This document shows positions 43,993-53,668 of a DNA stretch of 64,000 nt, one piece after another. The position numbers were made by a program, and so were the translations under genes. Numbering within the stretch: position 1 is the stretch's first letter; the number at the start of each line of letters is the position of its first letter. Origin of the DNA: Rhodobacter flavimaris. GTDB taxonomy: Bacteria > Pseudomonadota > Alphaproteobacteria > Rhodobacterales > Rhodobacteraceae. The notes beneath the pieces were generated by a model that did not search any database, was not told the origin of the DNA, and was given only the letters and a program-made list of their open reading frames with translations. The stretch lies in assembly GCF_021378075.1 (NCBI RefSeq), contig NZ_JAJUOS010000002.1, positions 1 through 64,000 of the forward strand, read 5' to 3'.

Positions 43993-46494
43993 TCAAAAAT
44001 CAAAGTCAGTCATCATACCGCGCCGCAGTTGGAAGCGGTGCGTCGCATAATCTTGGTAATGGCTGGTCTTACCGACCCGTTCACGCAGTTTCAGAATGAC
44101 GTCCTGGTTGTTGAAGCGATCGGCCTCGCGCGAAAGTAGGAACTTGCGCGGCATTTCCCGCTCGCGGGCATTGTCGGATCGGAAATCAAACATCAAGGTG
44201 TATTCATCGGAGACCAGAGTGCCATCGGTCGCGTAGATCCCCGCCAAGAGTTCTCGCGGCCGCATTTTCTCAGAGACGGGCTGGGATTGATAGAACGTCA
44301 CCGCCGTCTGACCTGAAGAAATCAAGCTCCGGCCTGTGACGAATATCTGCACGTCGACTTGGCCCACGTCCGTCTCGCGCTGCTTGCCGACGCGGATGAC
44401 CGGGATGACGACTTCCTGTAACGATGCCCCGCCATGCACAAAGCGGCTGCCAGCGCCCTTCACACGCATTCGGTTGATCGAGTTAGGGATCAAGACATCC
44501 AGATCTCCTGCAAGGCCAAGACTCGCTGCACTAAAATGCTTCATGCCCGGCGTCGGCGCGAGACCACGCCCAATTACGAACCGGCGATTGCGGAACAGGA
44601 TCTCGGCACCCTGAGGGTCGGCGATTGCGAAGTCGCTCTCTTCAAGGGCTCGGTGCTGATACAGGAACCCGTGGTCGGCTGTGATCAAGATGTTCGAGAA
44701 ATTGGCCGAAGTCAGCTTGCGGACAAGCTTGGTGAGATCCTCGATCGCATCCTCGACCGCCTCGGGCAGCTTGTCTTCCGTTTGAAGCTTGTCGCCAATG
44801 GCGTCGATGCGGTTGTGGTAAACATAGACGATGTGGTTATCGCGGAAGAGCGCCTTGCCGTCCTCGGTGCGCATGTTCATCACATCTTCGGATTTCAGCG
44901 CCTTTGCACTGTCGCCCTTACGCCCAGCTGCGAGGAGTTTCGCCCGTGCGGCGAGACCCTTGGTGTTTTCTCCGTCCGAGAGAATATCGCCGCTGCCATC
45001 CTCGCTCATGGCCAGCGTGCTGTGCGGCAAGAGCGCTGCCATGCCCAGCTGGGTGTAGCTGGGCAAGGAGCTGATCATTGGTTTCAACTCGGCATCGAAA
45101 CGGTCCAGAGCTCGGATGCGGCGCAGGCACTCCTCTGCAACCTCGAAACGCAGAGCGTCCGATATGATCACAGCGACCTTCTGGTCCTTGCGCCGATATT
45201 CCGCGGCCTGTTCCCGATAGAAATCGGCCTGCGATGGGTAGCCGGGAACCTTCCAATCGGTCAGGCACGTAATCTGGTCCTGCCATGCATCATTCAACGC
45301 CAGCACGAAGCTGTTCGTGTAGCGGTTCTCGATCGAGGCGTAGAGATCACCCAAAAGGGATGCCTGACCGCTTTTTTGCATGTGGTAGACGAACTTGCGA
45401 TAGAGCTGATCCAGCCGGAACCAACCGGTCACGTAGCGCCGCACGCCTTCGGCCGCGCTTGTCATGCCCAGGTTCGCCTCTGCCAGGGCCTGCTGAAATT
45501 CGGTGGCGAAGCCGATCGCCTGATAGATGTCCGCGTAGGTCGGATACCAATGGCTCTGCCGCCGCTCGCGGACCCAACCCAGGACCTCTGGGGCACTTAC
45601 CGTCTGGCTCGACATCGCTTGCACGATCTTGCGGATGATGTGGCGGTCAATCACTTCGAAATGGTCGATGGCGACGACCGTGCGGAAATCACGCACTGCG
45701 AGATCGCCCGCGATCTTGAGCAGATCCTGATATTGCTCGGACAGGGCCTCGAAGGCTTCCGCCCAATGGCGGTTGTTCTTCCAACGGCGGAACACCAGCA
45801 GGGCCTCTGCGTTCAGGGTGCTCTCTTCTGCGAGTGCTCGGGCATAGGCTGACTGGAACAGCGCGATGGCGAAGTCCTCAAAATCGGGCTCATCAGGCCT
45901 GTAGCCATAGGCCTGGCCGACCTGCTTCCAGAAGAAATCGGTCAGCCCCGAGCGCTCGATCAGCCGCAGCGCGTCGTCCTTGCCCACGGCCAACTCACCT
46001 AACAGCGCCTCGATCACGGTGTCCAGCCCACCCTCGGCGCCCGCGCAGACAGCCAGCATTCGCAGGCGCATCTGGGTCTGGGTGTCGGAAGCCTGCATCA
46101 GCCGCTTCAATGCCTCGACGCGGACCTTGGCGCGGAAGAACTCGATGTGACCGCGCACCACATTCTCGAACTGCAAGGGCAGGCCCAGCTCGGCCAGCCA
46201 GATCGCCGCCTGGTCAGCCTTGAACACGACGGAGCCCAGCTGCACGTCCAGCAGCCAATTGTCGGTCATCTCGGGCTCGGGCCCGTCCTTGAACAGCAGG
46301 AACTTGCCCTTGGGCTCCTGCCGCAGAATCCGGTATTTCAACCCGAACTCGTTGTTCGCGATCTCCAGCTTGATCACGCCGGGCAGATCGACCGCGTCGA
46401 ACTCCGCCCGCATGTCGCGGTCGGCGTCGTACCAGAAGACGATCCGGTTCTCCTCGAACAGTTGCCGCAGGCTGGCGGCGATGCGGTCACTCAT
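43993..46494 (-). CDS. pglZ: BREX protein PglZ (type A)
   Basis: An 833-residue protein of the alkaline-phosphatase superfamily, required for BREX defence and methylation. The N-terminal MSDRIAASLRQLFEEN followed by RIVFWYDADRDM is the usual PglZ type A opening. VAVIISDALRFEVAEE near residue 441 and ILITADHGFLYQ near 605 supply metal-binding Asp and His residues. The start overlaps the upstream pglX copy B stop by 8 bases. Its first 25 codons are repeated at the head of the chimeric ORF between the pglX genes (49990-50151). The 5' half is GC-rich; the gene ends 11 bases before brxL. Intact. Confidence 0.95.
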   Translation of the reverse strand: MSDRIAASLRQLFEENRIVFWYDADRDMRAEFDAVDLPGVIKLEIANNEFGLKYRILRQEPKGKFLLFKDGPEPEMTDNWLLDVQLGSVVFKADQAAIWLAELGLPLQFENVVRGHIEFFRAKVRVEALKRLMQASDTQTQMRLRMLAVCAGAEGGLDTVIEALLGELAVGKDDALRLIERSGLTDFFWKQVGQAYGYRPDEPDFEDFAIALFQSAYARALAEESTLNAEALLVFRRWKNNRHWAEAFEALSEQYQDLLKIAGDLAVRDFRTVVAIDHFEVIDRHIIRKIVQAMSSQTVSAPEVLGWVRERRQSHWYPTYADIYQAIGFATEFQQALAEANLGMTSAAEGVRRYVTGWFRLDQLYRKFVYHMQKSGQASLLGDLYASIENRYTNSFVLALNDAWQDQITCLTDWKVPGYPSQADFYREQAAEYRRKDQKVAVIISDALRFEVAEECLRRIRALDRFDAELKPMISSLPSYTQLGMAALLPHSTLAMSEDGSGDILSDGENTKGLAARAKLLAAGRKGDSAKALKSEDVMNMRTEDGKALFRDNHIVYVYHNRIDAIGDKLQTEDKLPEAVEDAIEDLTKLVRKLTSANFSNILITADHGFLYQHRALEESDFAIADPQGAEILFRNRRFVIGRGLAPTPGMKHFSAASLGLAGDLDVLIPNSINRMRVKGAGSRFVHGGASLQEVVIPVIRVGKQRETDVGQVDVQIFVTGRSLISSGQTAVTFYQSQPVSEKMRPRELLAGIYATDGTLVSDEYTLMFDFRSDNAREREMPRKFLLSREADRFNNQDVILKLRERVGKTSHYQDYATHRFQLRRGMMTDFDF

Positions 46495-49400
46495 CCGCGG
46501 CCTCCAGCCCCTTGATCGGCTTCAGCGCCGCGCCGAATAGCGGATAGTTCCGCTTCACCCCGTCATCGAGGTCGATCTCGATCTTGGCCTGCGCCAGCGG
46601 GAAGATCACCTCTCGCTCCCATTCCTCCAGCTCGGCGAGCTGCTTGGCGATCACGCCCACGTCCTTCAGCGCCTTTGTCCGCTGGGTCTGAGTGGCGGCG
46701 GGGTCGTCGGAGAGCTTCTCCAGCCGCCCGCGCTCGGCCTCGAGCTTGCGGATGAACTCGCGCAGATAGTCGTTCAGCAGGACCGAGACGGTGTCGGGCC
46801 TGTAGCGGTGCATGTAGATCAGCGCCTGGAACGTGCCCTTGGGGCTGGAGAACATCCAGTAGATCGGGCGTTTCTTGTAGCGCTTCACGTGGTCGTCGTA
46901 GAACCCCTTGGCGAAGTACTTGCGGATGTCGCCGATCTGCGCCTCGATGAAGGCGAGGTTCTCGCGGAAATGCGCCTCGCCGAAGGTCACGCGCAGGAAC
47001 TTGCGGAAGCGGTCCACGATGTCGTCGGGAAACCAGTCGGCATCCAGCACGGGGATGACGTTGTCCTCGTCTGGCAGGAAGCTGGGGTTCGGCACGCGGG
47101 CGAGGTAATCCGCCAGCGTCTCGCCCTGTTTGGCGAGGATCAGGCCCGGCGCATCGAGGCTGTAGCGGCCGAACATGCAGCCCACGGCGTAGCTGAGGAA
47201 CTCGGCCATGGTGTCGGCGCGTAGGCGGGTCTCGTTCGCGTCAACGTCGTTTTTCATGCCATAGCGATAGGCGGGATTGCAGGTGAGGGTGATCTCCTCG
47301 ACCGGTACCTCGGGGGTCAGCTCGTCCTGCAGACCATAGGCGTCTATGAAGATGCGGTTGTTCTCTTCCTCCAGACGCTGCATCTCGTCCGTCATGGACT
47401 GCCAATGGGCGCGGAGGCGGGTATAGGTGGCTTCCAGCGTCCCTGCCCGGTGATCGGGAGAGAGCAGCGGGAGCGTGGTGAAATCCCAGGAGGTTTCGTA
47501 TGCGTCCCAGTCGGAGCGAGCCAATGACACGGCCGCCTTGGCGACTCGCTGCACATTGGCGTCGCAGCGCTTCTCAAATGGCAGCTTTGCAATGACGCCG
47601 CAGTTAAAGTCGAGAGTTGGCGCTAAAAACTGAAGGATGTCGTTGGTCACCTTTGAATTTAGAAAGCCAAGCATTTCCTCAAGTGACGTTTTGTCTTCGC
47701 TAAATATGCATTGGCCCTTAGTGTCAAAAATAAATCCACTGTCGCATCTGCGAAGCGAGATCTTCGAGCTTGTGATTGCCCCCCAAGTTATGCTGTCCTT
47801 GAAGAAGTAGGATGCATTAACGATCCGCTTTGTTGGACTGCCATAGCGTGCGCTTGCCAGAGCGATCAGCTCTGCCCCGTCGTTCTCCCAATTGACCAGA
47901 TTTTCGTTCATCCCATACCATTTCCGGAACCCGCCGCCTTTGTTGTAGGGAAACCATCGACATCCCGTTGCTTTCGATTCCTCGCGAGAGGTGGCGTAAA
48001 GCTCAGTTCGGGAATTAGATACCTCAGGCCAGAACCTGAGGAACCTATCGTTATCCATAGTTGCCATGCCTTGGCGAGCATCGCCGTATTCCGAAATCTG
48101 AGGCATCGATTGGAAGGCGGGTATGAGAGAAGGGCTGACCCAATAGGCAATCGGTGATCCGGGAATTGACATCATGGAGCTTGCAGGTGTTCGATAGAAC
48201 CAACCACAATCAGGATTCCGAATGGCTTCAAGGGCGCGGGGGGCTTGATTGGCTGCACCGCGAAAGTTTGCCAGCCTGATATATGCGCCGCGTGCCTCAG
48301 GGTTCGGTAAGTTCTTCACCGTGAAGGTGCAGATGGGAACAGTTGCACCGTCGAACCCGGAATATTCCAGCTGAATAAGAGACGTGATTTGGGCGCGCTC
48401 TAACAGATATAGTCTGAGTTTTTCGTAAGAAGAGATGAACATCCATACAAAGGGCGTCATGAAGCCGAGCTCGCCCCTGCGCAGCGCGAGCTTAGTATTC
48501 CTAATAACGAAAGCTGAAAACAGATCCGACTTCACGTCCGAATATTGGTCTTTGAGGAAATCCCCAAGCTTTCCGTTCATCCCTTTCCCGCCCATATAAG
48601 GCGGGTTGGCCACCACCACGTGATACTTCGGCGACAGCGCCTCGGCCGTGCGAAGCACCATCGCGAGGCGCTCCAGAACCGGGCGCAGCAGCAGGTCGGC
48701 GTCAAAATCCCGCGCTACCACCACCCGCAGCGTCTCGGCCGGATCGCGCAGTTTCGGCACGATCAACGAGCCGAAGTTCTTGGCCTGCTCGAACTGCCAC
48801 AGCGTCTCGCGCAGCTCGTCCGTGAACAGATCCTTGCCCACCACGGCGGCCACGTCCCGCATTTCTGCTTCGGTGAACTTCACGTCCTGCAGCACGCAGA
48901 TGTCGGGCTTGGCCTCCATCCGCAGGAACCGCCGCCGTCCCAGCTTGGCCGCAGCCTTCATCGCCAGCGCAAAGGCCGCCAGCGCCCCCGCGCGGTCGTC
49001 AATCTCCACCCCGGTCAGGTTGTTCGCCAGGATCAGCGCCGGGATCTTGTCGGCCTCGTACCCTTCCTCCTCATAGATCGCGTAAAGCAGGTCGAAGGCA
49101 TAGGTCAGCATGTGCCCCGACCCGCAGGCTGGATCGCAGACCTTGATCTCCTCGGGCTTGCCGATCTTTAGGAAATCCGTCTCGGGCTCTTCCGGCGCGA
49201 TGTAGTAGTCCATCCGCTCGGCCAGCTTCGACCCCGGCCGGTTCAGCAGCCACAGCCGCCCCAGCGAGTTCTCGACCAGGTAGCGGACGATCCAGTGCGG
49301 GGTGAAGAGCTGCGTCGCGGCCGGAATGTTCTCGGCCTCGATCTTCTTGTTCTTCTTCAGCGCGGCGAAGACCTGGTCCTTCTTCTCCGAGATGTAGAAC

Positions 49401-49990
49401 TGGTAGAGCCAGCCGATGATCTCGACATCCTGACAGGCGTCCTCGGGCATGGCGTCGCGCAGGCGGGCGAGGATCGAGGTGGGCGAGAGCAGATCCTCGG
49501 GCATCAGGAGTTCGGTGTAGTCGCCCACCTTCTCGAACATGAAGGGCATGGGCTTGTGCCAGGCGTTGCAGGCGTGGACGAGCAGCATCCGGTACGCCTC
49601 GCCCTGCGGGTCGCGGCTGGGGCTGCGACCATCGAGAAGCGCGGCGATGGTCGCGGACGCCCCCTCGGGCAGGTTGCCCGCCATCGCCTCGGCCAGGATC
49701 TCGGGGCGCGTGGCGTTGCCCTCGGGCGAGACGACGCGCGGATTGGTGTAGCCGTTCACATCCATGAAGCGGAGAGCGGTGAAGCGGTTGAACCAGGTGT
49801 AGGCCACCTGTTCCATGACCTGTTGCTTGCCCATCTCGCGGATGGCTGCATCGAGCTTCTTCATCGCCGCCGGGTTCTCGCGGCGGGCGGATGAGGCCGG
49901 GTCGATGACGACGGCGAGCTTTGCGGTGACCTGGTCGATCAGAAGATTGCGCGCGGCTTGCGCGAATTTCTTGAGGGCATTGGTATCCAT
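46487..49990 (-). CDS. pglX: BREX adenine methyltransferase PglX, copy B
   Basis: An 1167-residue N6-adenine methyltransferase that marks host DNA in BREX. KVCDPACGSGHMLTYAFDLL near residue 288 is the S-adenosylmethionine motif I; VVVANPPYMGGKGMNG near 462 is the catalytic NPPY motif. The first 475 and last 330 or so residues match copy A closely, but residues about 476-835 differ completely (here GDFLKDQYSDVKSDLFSAFV onward). That segment is also lower in GC than its flanks. It is expected to hold the target-recognition domain, so copy B probably reads a different site. It starts one base into the stop of the chimeric ORF (TGATG). Confidence 0.94.
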   Translation of the reverse strand: MDTNALKKFAQAARNLLIDQVTAKLAVVIDPASSARRENPAAMKKLDAAIREMGKQQVMEQVAYTWFNRFTALRFMDVNGYTNPRVVSPEGNATRPEILAEAMAGNLPEGASATIAALLDGRSPSRDPQGEAYRMLLVHACNAWHKPMPFMFEKVGDYTELLMPEDLLSPTSILARLRDAMPEDACQDVEIIGWLYQFYISEKKDQVFAALKKNKKIEAENIPAATQLFTPHWIVRYLVENSLGRLWLLNRPGSKLAERMDYYIAPEEPETDFLKIGKPEEIKVCDPACGSGHMLTYAFDLLYAIYEEEGYEADKIPALILANNLTGVEIDDRAGALAAFALAMKAAAKLGRRRFLRMEAKPDICVLQDVKFTEAEMRDVAAVVGKDLFTDELRETLWQFEQAKNFGSLIVPKLRDPAETLRVVVARDFDADLLLRPVLERLAMVLRTAEALSPKYHVVVANPPYMGGKGMNGKLGDFLKDQYSDVKSDLFSAFVIRNTKLALRRGELGFMTPFVWMFISSYEKLRLYLLERAQITSLIQLEYSGFDGATVPICTFTVKNLPNPEARGAYIRLANFRGAANQAPRALEAIRNPDCGWFYRTPASSMMSIPGSPIAYWVSPSLIPAFQSMPQISEYGDARQGMATMDNDRFLRFWPEVSNSRTELYATSREESKATGCRWFPYNKGGGFRKWYGMNENLVNWENDGAELIALASARYGSPTKRIVNASYFFKDSITWGAITSSKISLRRCDSGFIFDTKGQCIFSEDKTSLEEMLGFLNSKVTNDILQFLAPTLDFNCGVIAKLPFEKRCDANVQRVAKAAVSLARSDWDAYETSWDFTTLPLLSPDHRAGTLEATYTRLRAHWQSMTDEMQRLEEENNRIFIDAYGLQDELTPEVPVEEITLTCNPAYRYGMKNDVDANETRLRADTMAEFLSYAVGCMFGRYSLDAPGLILAKQGETLADYLARVPNPSFLPDEDNVIPVLDADWFPDDIVDRFRKFLRVTFGEAHFRENLAFIEAQIGDIRKYFAKGFYDDHVKRYKKRPIYWMFSSPKGTFQALIYMHRYRPDTVSVLLNDYLREFIRKLEAERGRLEKLSDDPAATQTQRTKALKDVGVIAKQLAELEEWEREVIFPLAQAKIEIDLDDGVKRNYPLFGAALKPIKGLEAADE

Positions 49991-50151
49991 CAGACGATCA
50001 CCTTCTTGCCCGCGGCGATCTCGGCCATCAGGGTCGTGCGCAGTTCATTCAAGTATTGGTCGACATCGGCGGTGTGGTCGGCGTCGTACCAGAAGACGAT
50101 CCGGTTCTCCTCGAACAACTGCCGCAGGCTGGCGGCGATACGGTCACTCAT
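49990..50151 (-). CDS. Chimeric pglZ-head/brxC-tail ORF, duplication scar
   Basis: A 53-codon in-frame ORF. Codons 1-25 (MSDRIAASLRQLFEEN... to FWYDAD) equal the start of PglZ; after two linker codons (His-Thr) the rest (ADVDQYLNEL, then TLMAEIAAGKKVIV) equals the C-terminus of BrxC with two changes. Its start overlaps the pglX copy A stop by 8 bases exactly as pglZ overlaps copy B, and its stop touches the copy B start (TGATG) exactly as brxC touches copy A. This is the junction expected when a unit from inside brxC, through pglX, into pglZ was duplicated in tandem. It may serve only to carry ribosomes across, or be a small peptide. Confidence 0.9.
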   Translation of the reverse strand: MSDRIAASLRQLFEENRIVFWYDADHTADVDQYLNELRTTLMAEIAAGKKVIV

Positions 50152-53100
50152 CCGCGGCCTCCAGCCCCTTGATCGGCTTCAGGGCCGCGCCGAACAGCGG
50201 ATAGTTCCGCTTCACCCCGTCATCCAGGTCGATCTCGATCTTGGCCTGCGCCAGCGGGAAGATGACATCGCGCTCCCATTCCTCCAGCTCGGCGATCTGC
50301 TTGACGATGGTGCCCGCAGCCTTCTCGGCCTTGGTGCGCTGTGCCTGCGTGGCCGAAGGGTCGTCGGCCTGCTTTGCCAGTCGCGCGCGCTCGGCCTCCA
50401 ACTTGCGGATGAACTCGCGCAGGTAGTCGTTGAGCAGGACCGAGACGGTGTCGGGCCGATAGCGGTGCATGTAGATCAGCGCCTGGAACGTGCCCTTGGG
50501 ACTGGAGAACATCCAGTAGATCGGGCGCTTCTTGTAGCGCTTTACGTGGTCCTCATAGAACCCCTTGGCAAAATACTTGCGGACGTCGCCGATCTGCGCC
50601 TCGACGAAGGCGAGGTTTTCGCGGAAATGCGCCTCGCCAAAGGTCACGCGCAGGAACTTGCGGAACCGGTCCGCAATGTCATCGGGGAACCAGTTTTCGA
50701 ACTCCTCTGACAGCACGGGGATGACGTTGTCCTCGTCGGGCAGGAAGGTGGGATCCGGCACTCGGGCGAGGTAATCGGCCAGCGTCTCGCCCTGGTTGGC
50801 GAGGATGAGGCCCGGCGCATTTAGGCTGTAGCGCCCGAACATGCAGCCCACGGCATAGCTGAGGAACTCGGCCATCGTCCGTTCCAGCAGCGCCTGTTCC
50901 CGGTCTGCATCGGTCTTGCCCGTACCGATGGAATAGGCGGGGTTGCAGGAGAGGGTGATCTCCTCGATCGGCACCTCGGGGGTGAGTTCGTCCTGCAGGC
51001 CATAGGCGCCGATGAAGATGCGGTTGTTCTCTTCCTCCAACGCTCGCATCTCGTCCGTCATGGACTGCCAATGGGCGCGCAGGCGGGCATAGCTGTCCTC
51101 CAGTGTCTCGGCGCGATGATCGGGTTGCAGCAGCGGCAGCGTGGTGAAATCCCACGAGGTTTCGTAGGCATCCCAGTCGGATTTGGCGGCAGTGATCGCG
51201 CTGGTAGCGATTTCTGATTGCCGTTTGCGATCAACCTTTTCCGGCCAAGGAAGCTGATCAAAATATCCGATGTGGAAGTGAATCGTGGGATTGAGCGCCG
51301 AGACCAGCTCTGTGCAAAGCCTTGTGTTGCAAAATGTCAGGGTGAGGTCTCGATCCTCAATAGTTTTATAGAACGCAGAGTGACCCGTTGCGTCGTAAAG
51401 GAATCCTTTGGGATAATGTCGAAACGCGGTTCCACCGGAGGTGACATCCGACCAACTTACACTTTCGACGAAGAACTTCCCGCGGTCCTTAATCACATAG
51501 TCAATATTCCCGTTAAGATATGGATATCGAGAGTCGACATACTCACGAATTTCGCGGCCGTCGTCTTGCCAATTCACCACATACTCATGGTTTCCATACC
51601 AGCGCCGGAATTGGCCGCCTTTGTTCAACGGGAACCACTTTAGGCCTGTTTCAGCGGCCTCCTTGCTTGATTTAAGATTGAAGCCAATAGCATTCAACGA
51701 CGTCTCTTGCCAGAAACGCATGAAGCGGTTGTTGTCCGCAGTCGCCAGGCCTTGCTTCGAGTCGACATACTCGCCCATCCTGTTGCATTCCGAGAAGAGC
51801 TGCAGTGTCGCCGGTCCCAACCAATATGCCAGCGGCATGCCCGGTAACTTCTGGATCGCCTTCTGCGGTAGAACATGTCGACCGTATTCTCTGTCGAAGA
51901 ACAGGGATTGGATAGCCTCCGGCTTTCGGACTTCGACGTGACGCTCGAAAAGTCGGCGATAAACTCCGATGGTGGCGTCCGTTGGCTTTGAATTACGAAT
52001 GATAAAGGCAACAGTCCCAAAATCAGCACCAAAAATACCACGGCCAAGATGCAAGAGGGAAGATACCTCCGCGTCGGCAACGAGCCTAGTGCGCAGCTTT
52101 TCGTATGATGAGAGGAACATCCAAGCTGGAATATTTATCATGCCCCAGTAAGCATTCCGTACCAGCAGGGATGCAGCACGCTCCATGAAACAAGTCATCA
52201 GGTCTGATTTGCTATCCGGGTAGTGCGTCTTTGCCCATTTCCCGAGTTCGCCATTCATTCCTTTGCCGCCCATGTACGGCGGATTGGCCACCACCACATG
52301 GTATTTTGGCGACAGCGCCTCGGCCATGCGCAGCACGGCGACGATGCGCTCCTGCACCTCCTTCAATAGCAGGTCACCGCCGAAATCCCGCGCCTCGACC
52401 ACCCGCAGTGTCTCGGCCGGGTCGCGCAGCTTCGGCACGATCAGCGAGCCGAAGTTCTTCGCCTGCTCGAACTGCAACAGCGTCTCGCGCAGCTCGTCGG
52501 TGAACAGGTCGCGCCCCACCACGGCGGCGACGTCCTGCATCTCGGCCGGCGTGAAGGTCACGTTCTGCAGCACGACGATGTCGGGCTTCACTTCCATCCG
52601 CAGGAACCGCCGCCTCCCCAGCCGCGCCGCCGCCTTCATCGCAAGCGCAAAGGCCGCCAGCGCGCCCGCGCGGTCGTCGATCTCCACCGCCGTCAGGTTG
52701 TGCTGCAGGATCAGCGCGGGGATCTTGTCCGCCTCATACCCTTCCTCCTCATAGATCGCGTAGAGCAGGTCAAAGGCATAGGTCAGCATGTGCCCCGACC
52801 CGCAGGCCGGATCGCAAACCTTGATCTCCTCGGGCTTGCCGATCTTCAGAAAATCCGTCTCGGGCTCTTCCGGCGCGATGTAGTAGTCCATCCGCTCGGC
52901 CAGCTTGGACCCCGGCCGGTTGAGCAGCCACAACCGTCCCAGCGAGTTCTCCACCAGGTAGCGGACGATCCAGTGCGGGGTGAACAGCTGGGTGGCGGCC
53001 GGAATGTTCTCGGCCTCGATCTTCTTGTTCTTCTTCAGCGCTGCGAAGACCTGGTCCTTCTTCTCCGAGATGTAGAACTGGTAGAGCCAGCCGATGATCT

Positions 53101-53668
53101 CGACATCCTTGCAATCGTCCTCGGGCATGGCGTCGCGCAGGCGAGCGAGGATCGAGGTCGGCGAGAGCAGGTCCTCGGGCATCAGGAGTTCGGTGTAGTC
53201 GCCCACCTTCTCGAACATGAAGGGCATGGGCTTGTGCCAGGCGTTGCAGGCATGGACGAGCAGCAGGCGGTAGGCCTCGCCCTGCGGATCGCGGCTGGGG
53301 CTGCGGCCATCTAGCAAGGCGCTGATGGTGGCGGGCGCGCCCTCGGGCAGGTTGCCCGCCATCGCCTCGGCCAGGATCTCGGGACGGGTCGCGTCGCCCT
53401 CTGGCGAGACGACGCGCGGATTGGTGTAGCCGTTCACGTCCATGAAGCGGAGCGCGGTGAAGCGGTTGAACCAGGTGTAGGCGACCTGTTCGATGACCTG
53501 GCTCTTGCCGATCTGCGCGATGGCGGCGTCGAGCTTCTTCATCGCCGCGGGATTCTCGCGCCGGGCGGAGGAGGCCGGGTCGATGACGACGGCGAGTTTC
53601 GAGGTGACCTGATCGATCAGAAGGTTGCGCGCGGCTTGCGCGAATTTCTTGAGGGCGTTGGTATCCAT
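50144..53668 (-). CDS. pglX: BREX adenine methyltransferase PglX, copy A
   Basis: An 1174-residue N6-adenine methyltransferase with motif I VCDPACGSGHMLTYAF near residue 289 and catalytic NPPYMGGKGMNG near 463, both intact. It is nearly collinear with copy B at the N- and C-terminal regions; small differences (for example AAIAQIGKSQVIEQ here against AAIREMGKQQVMEQ) show the copies have diverged or come from related donors. Residues about 476-840 (GKWAKTHYPDSKSDLMTCFM onward) are unrelated to copy B and lower in GC. It starts one base into the brxC stop (TGATG). In standard type 1 BREX there is a single pglX, so this is the extra copy or the original. Confidence 0.94.
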   Translation of the reverse strand: MDTNALKKFAQAARNLLIDQVTSKLAVVIDPASSARRENPAAMKKLDAAIAQIGKSQVIEQVAYTWFNRFTALRFMDVNGYTNPRVVSPEGDATRPEILAEAMAGNLPEGAPATISALLDGRSPSRDPQGEAYRLLLVHACNAWHKPMPFMFEKVGDYTELLMPEDLLSPTSILARLRDAMPEDDCKDVEIIGWLYQFYISEKKDQVFAALKKNKKIEAENIPAATQLFTPHWIVRYLVENSLGRLWLLNRPGSKLAERMDYYIAPEEPETDFLKIGKPEEIKVCDPACGSGHMLTYAFDLLYAIYEEEGYEADKIPALILQHNLTAVEIDDRAGALAAFALAMKAAARLGRRRFLRMEVKPDIVVLQNVTFTPAEMQDVAAVVGRDLFTDELRETLLQFEQAKNFGSLIVPKLRDPAETLRVVEARDFGGDLLLKEVQERIVAVLRMAEALSPKYHVVVANPPYMGGKGMNGELGKWAKTHYPDSKSDLMTCFMERAASLLVRNAYWGMINIPAWMFLSSYEKLRTRLVADAEVSSLLHLGRGIFGADFGTVAFIIRNSKPTDATIGVYRRLFERHVEVRKPEAIQSLFFDREYGRHVLPQKAIQKLPGMPLAYWLGPATLQLFSECNRMGEYVDSKQGLATADNNRFMRFWQETSLNAIGFNLKSSKEAAETGLKWFPLNKGGQFRRWYGNHEYVVNWQDDGREIREYVDSRYPYLNGNIDYVIKDRGKFFVESVSWSDVTSGGTAFRHYPKGFLYDATGHSAFYKTIEDRDLTLTFCNTRLCTELVSALNPTIHFHIGYFDQLPWPEKVDRKRQSEIATSAITAAKSDWDAYETSWDFTTLPLLQPDHRAETLEDSYARLRAHWQSMTDEMRALEEENNRIFIGAYGLQDELTPEVPIEEITLSCNPAYSIGTGKTDADREQALLERTMAEFLSYAVGCMFGRYSLNAPGLILANQGETLADYLARVPDPTFLPDEDNVIPVLSEEFENWFPDDIADRFRKFLRVTFGEAHFRENLAFVEAQIGDVRKYFAKGFYEDHVKRYKKRPIYWMFSSPKGTFQALIYMHRYRPDTVSVLLNDYLREFIRKLEAERARLAKQADDPSATQAQRTKAEKAAGTIVKQIAELEEWERDVIFPLAQAKIEIDLDDGVKRNYPLFGAALKPIKGLEAADE

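Noticed and set aside
44434..45852. Long open frame (472 codons) on the plus strand
   Set aside because: It is antisense to pglZ in GC-rich sequence and has no protein-family resemblance; the pglZ frame is clearly the real one.
48545..49894. Several antisense frames of about 200 codons on the plus strand opposite pglX, also at 46808-47224 and 52700-53314
   Set aside because: They recur at matching positions in both pglX copies because the copies are similar; composition is Arg/Gly/Leu-rich shadow coding.
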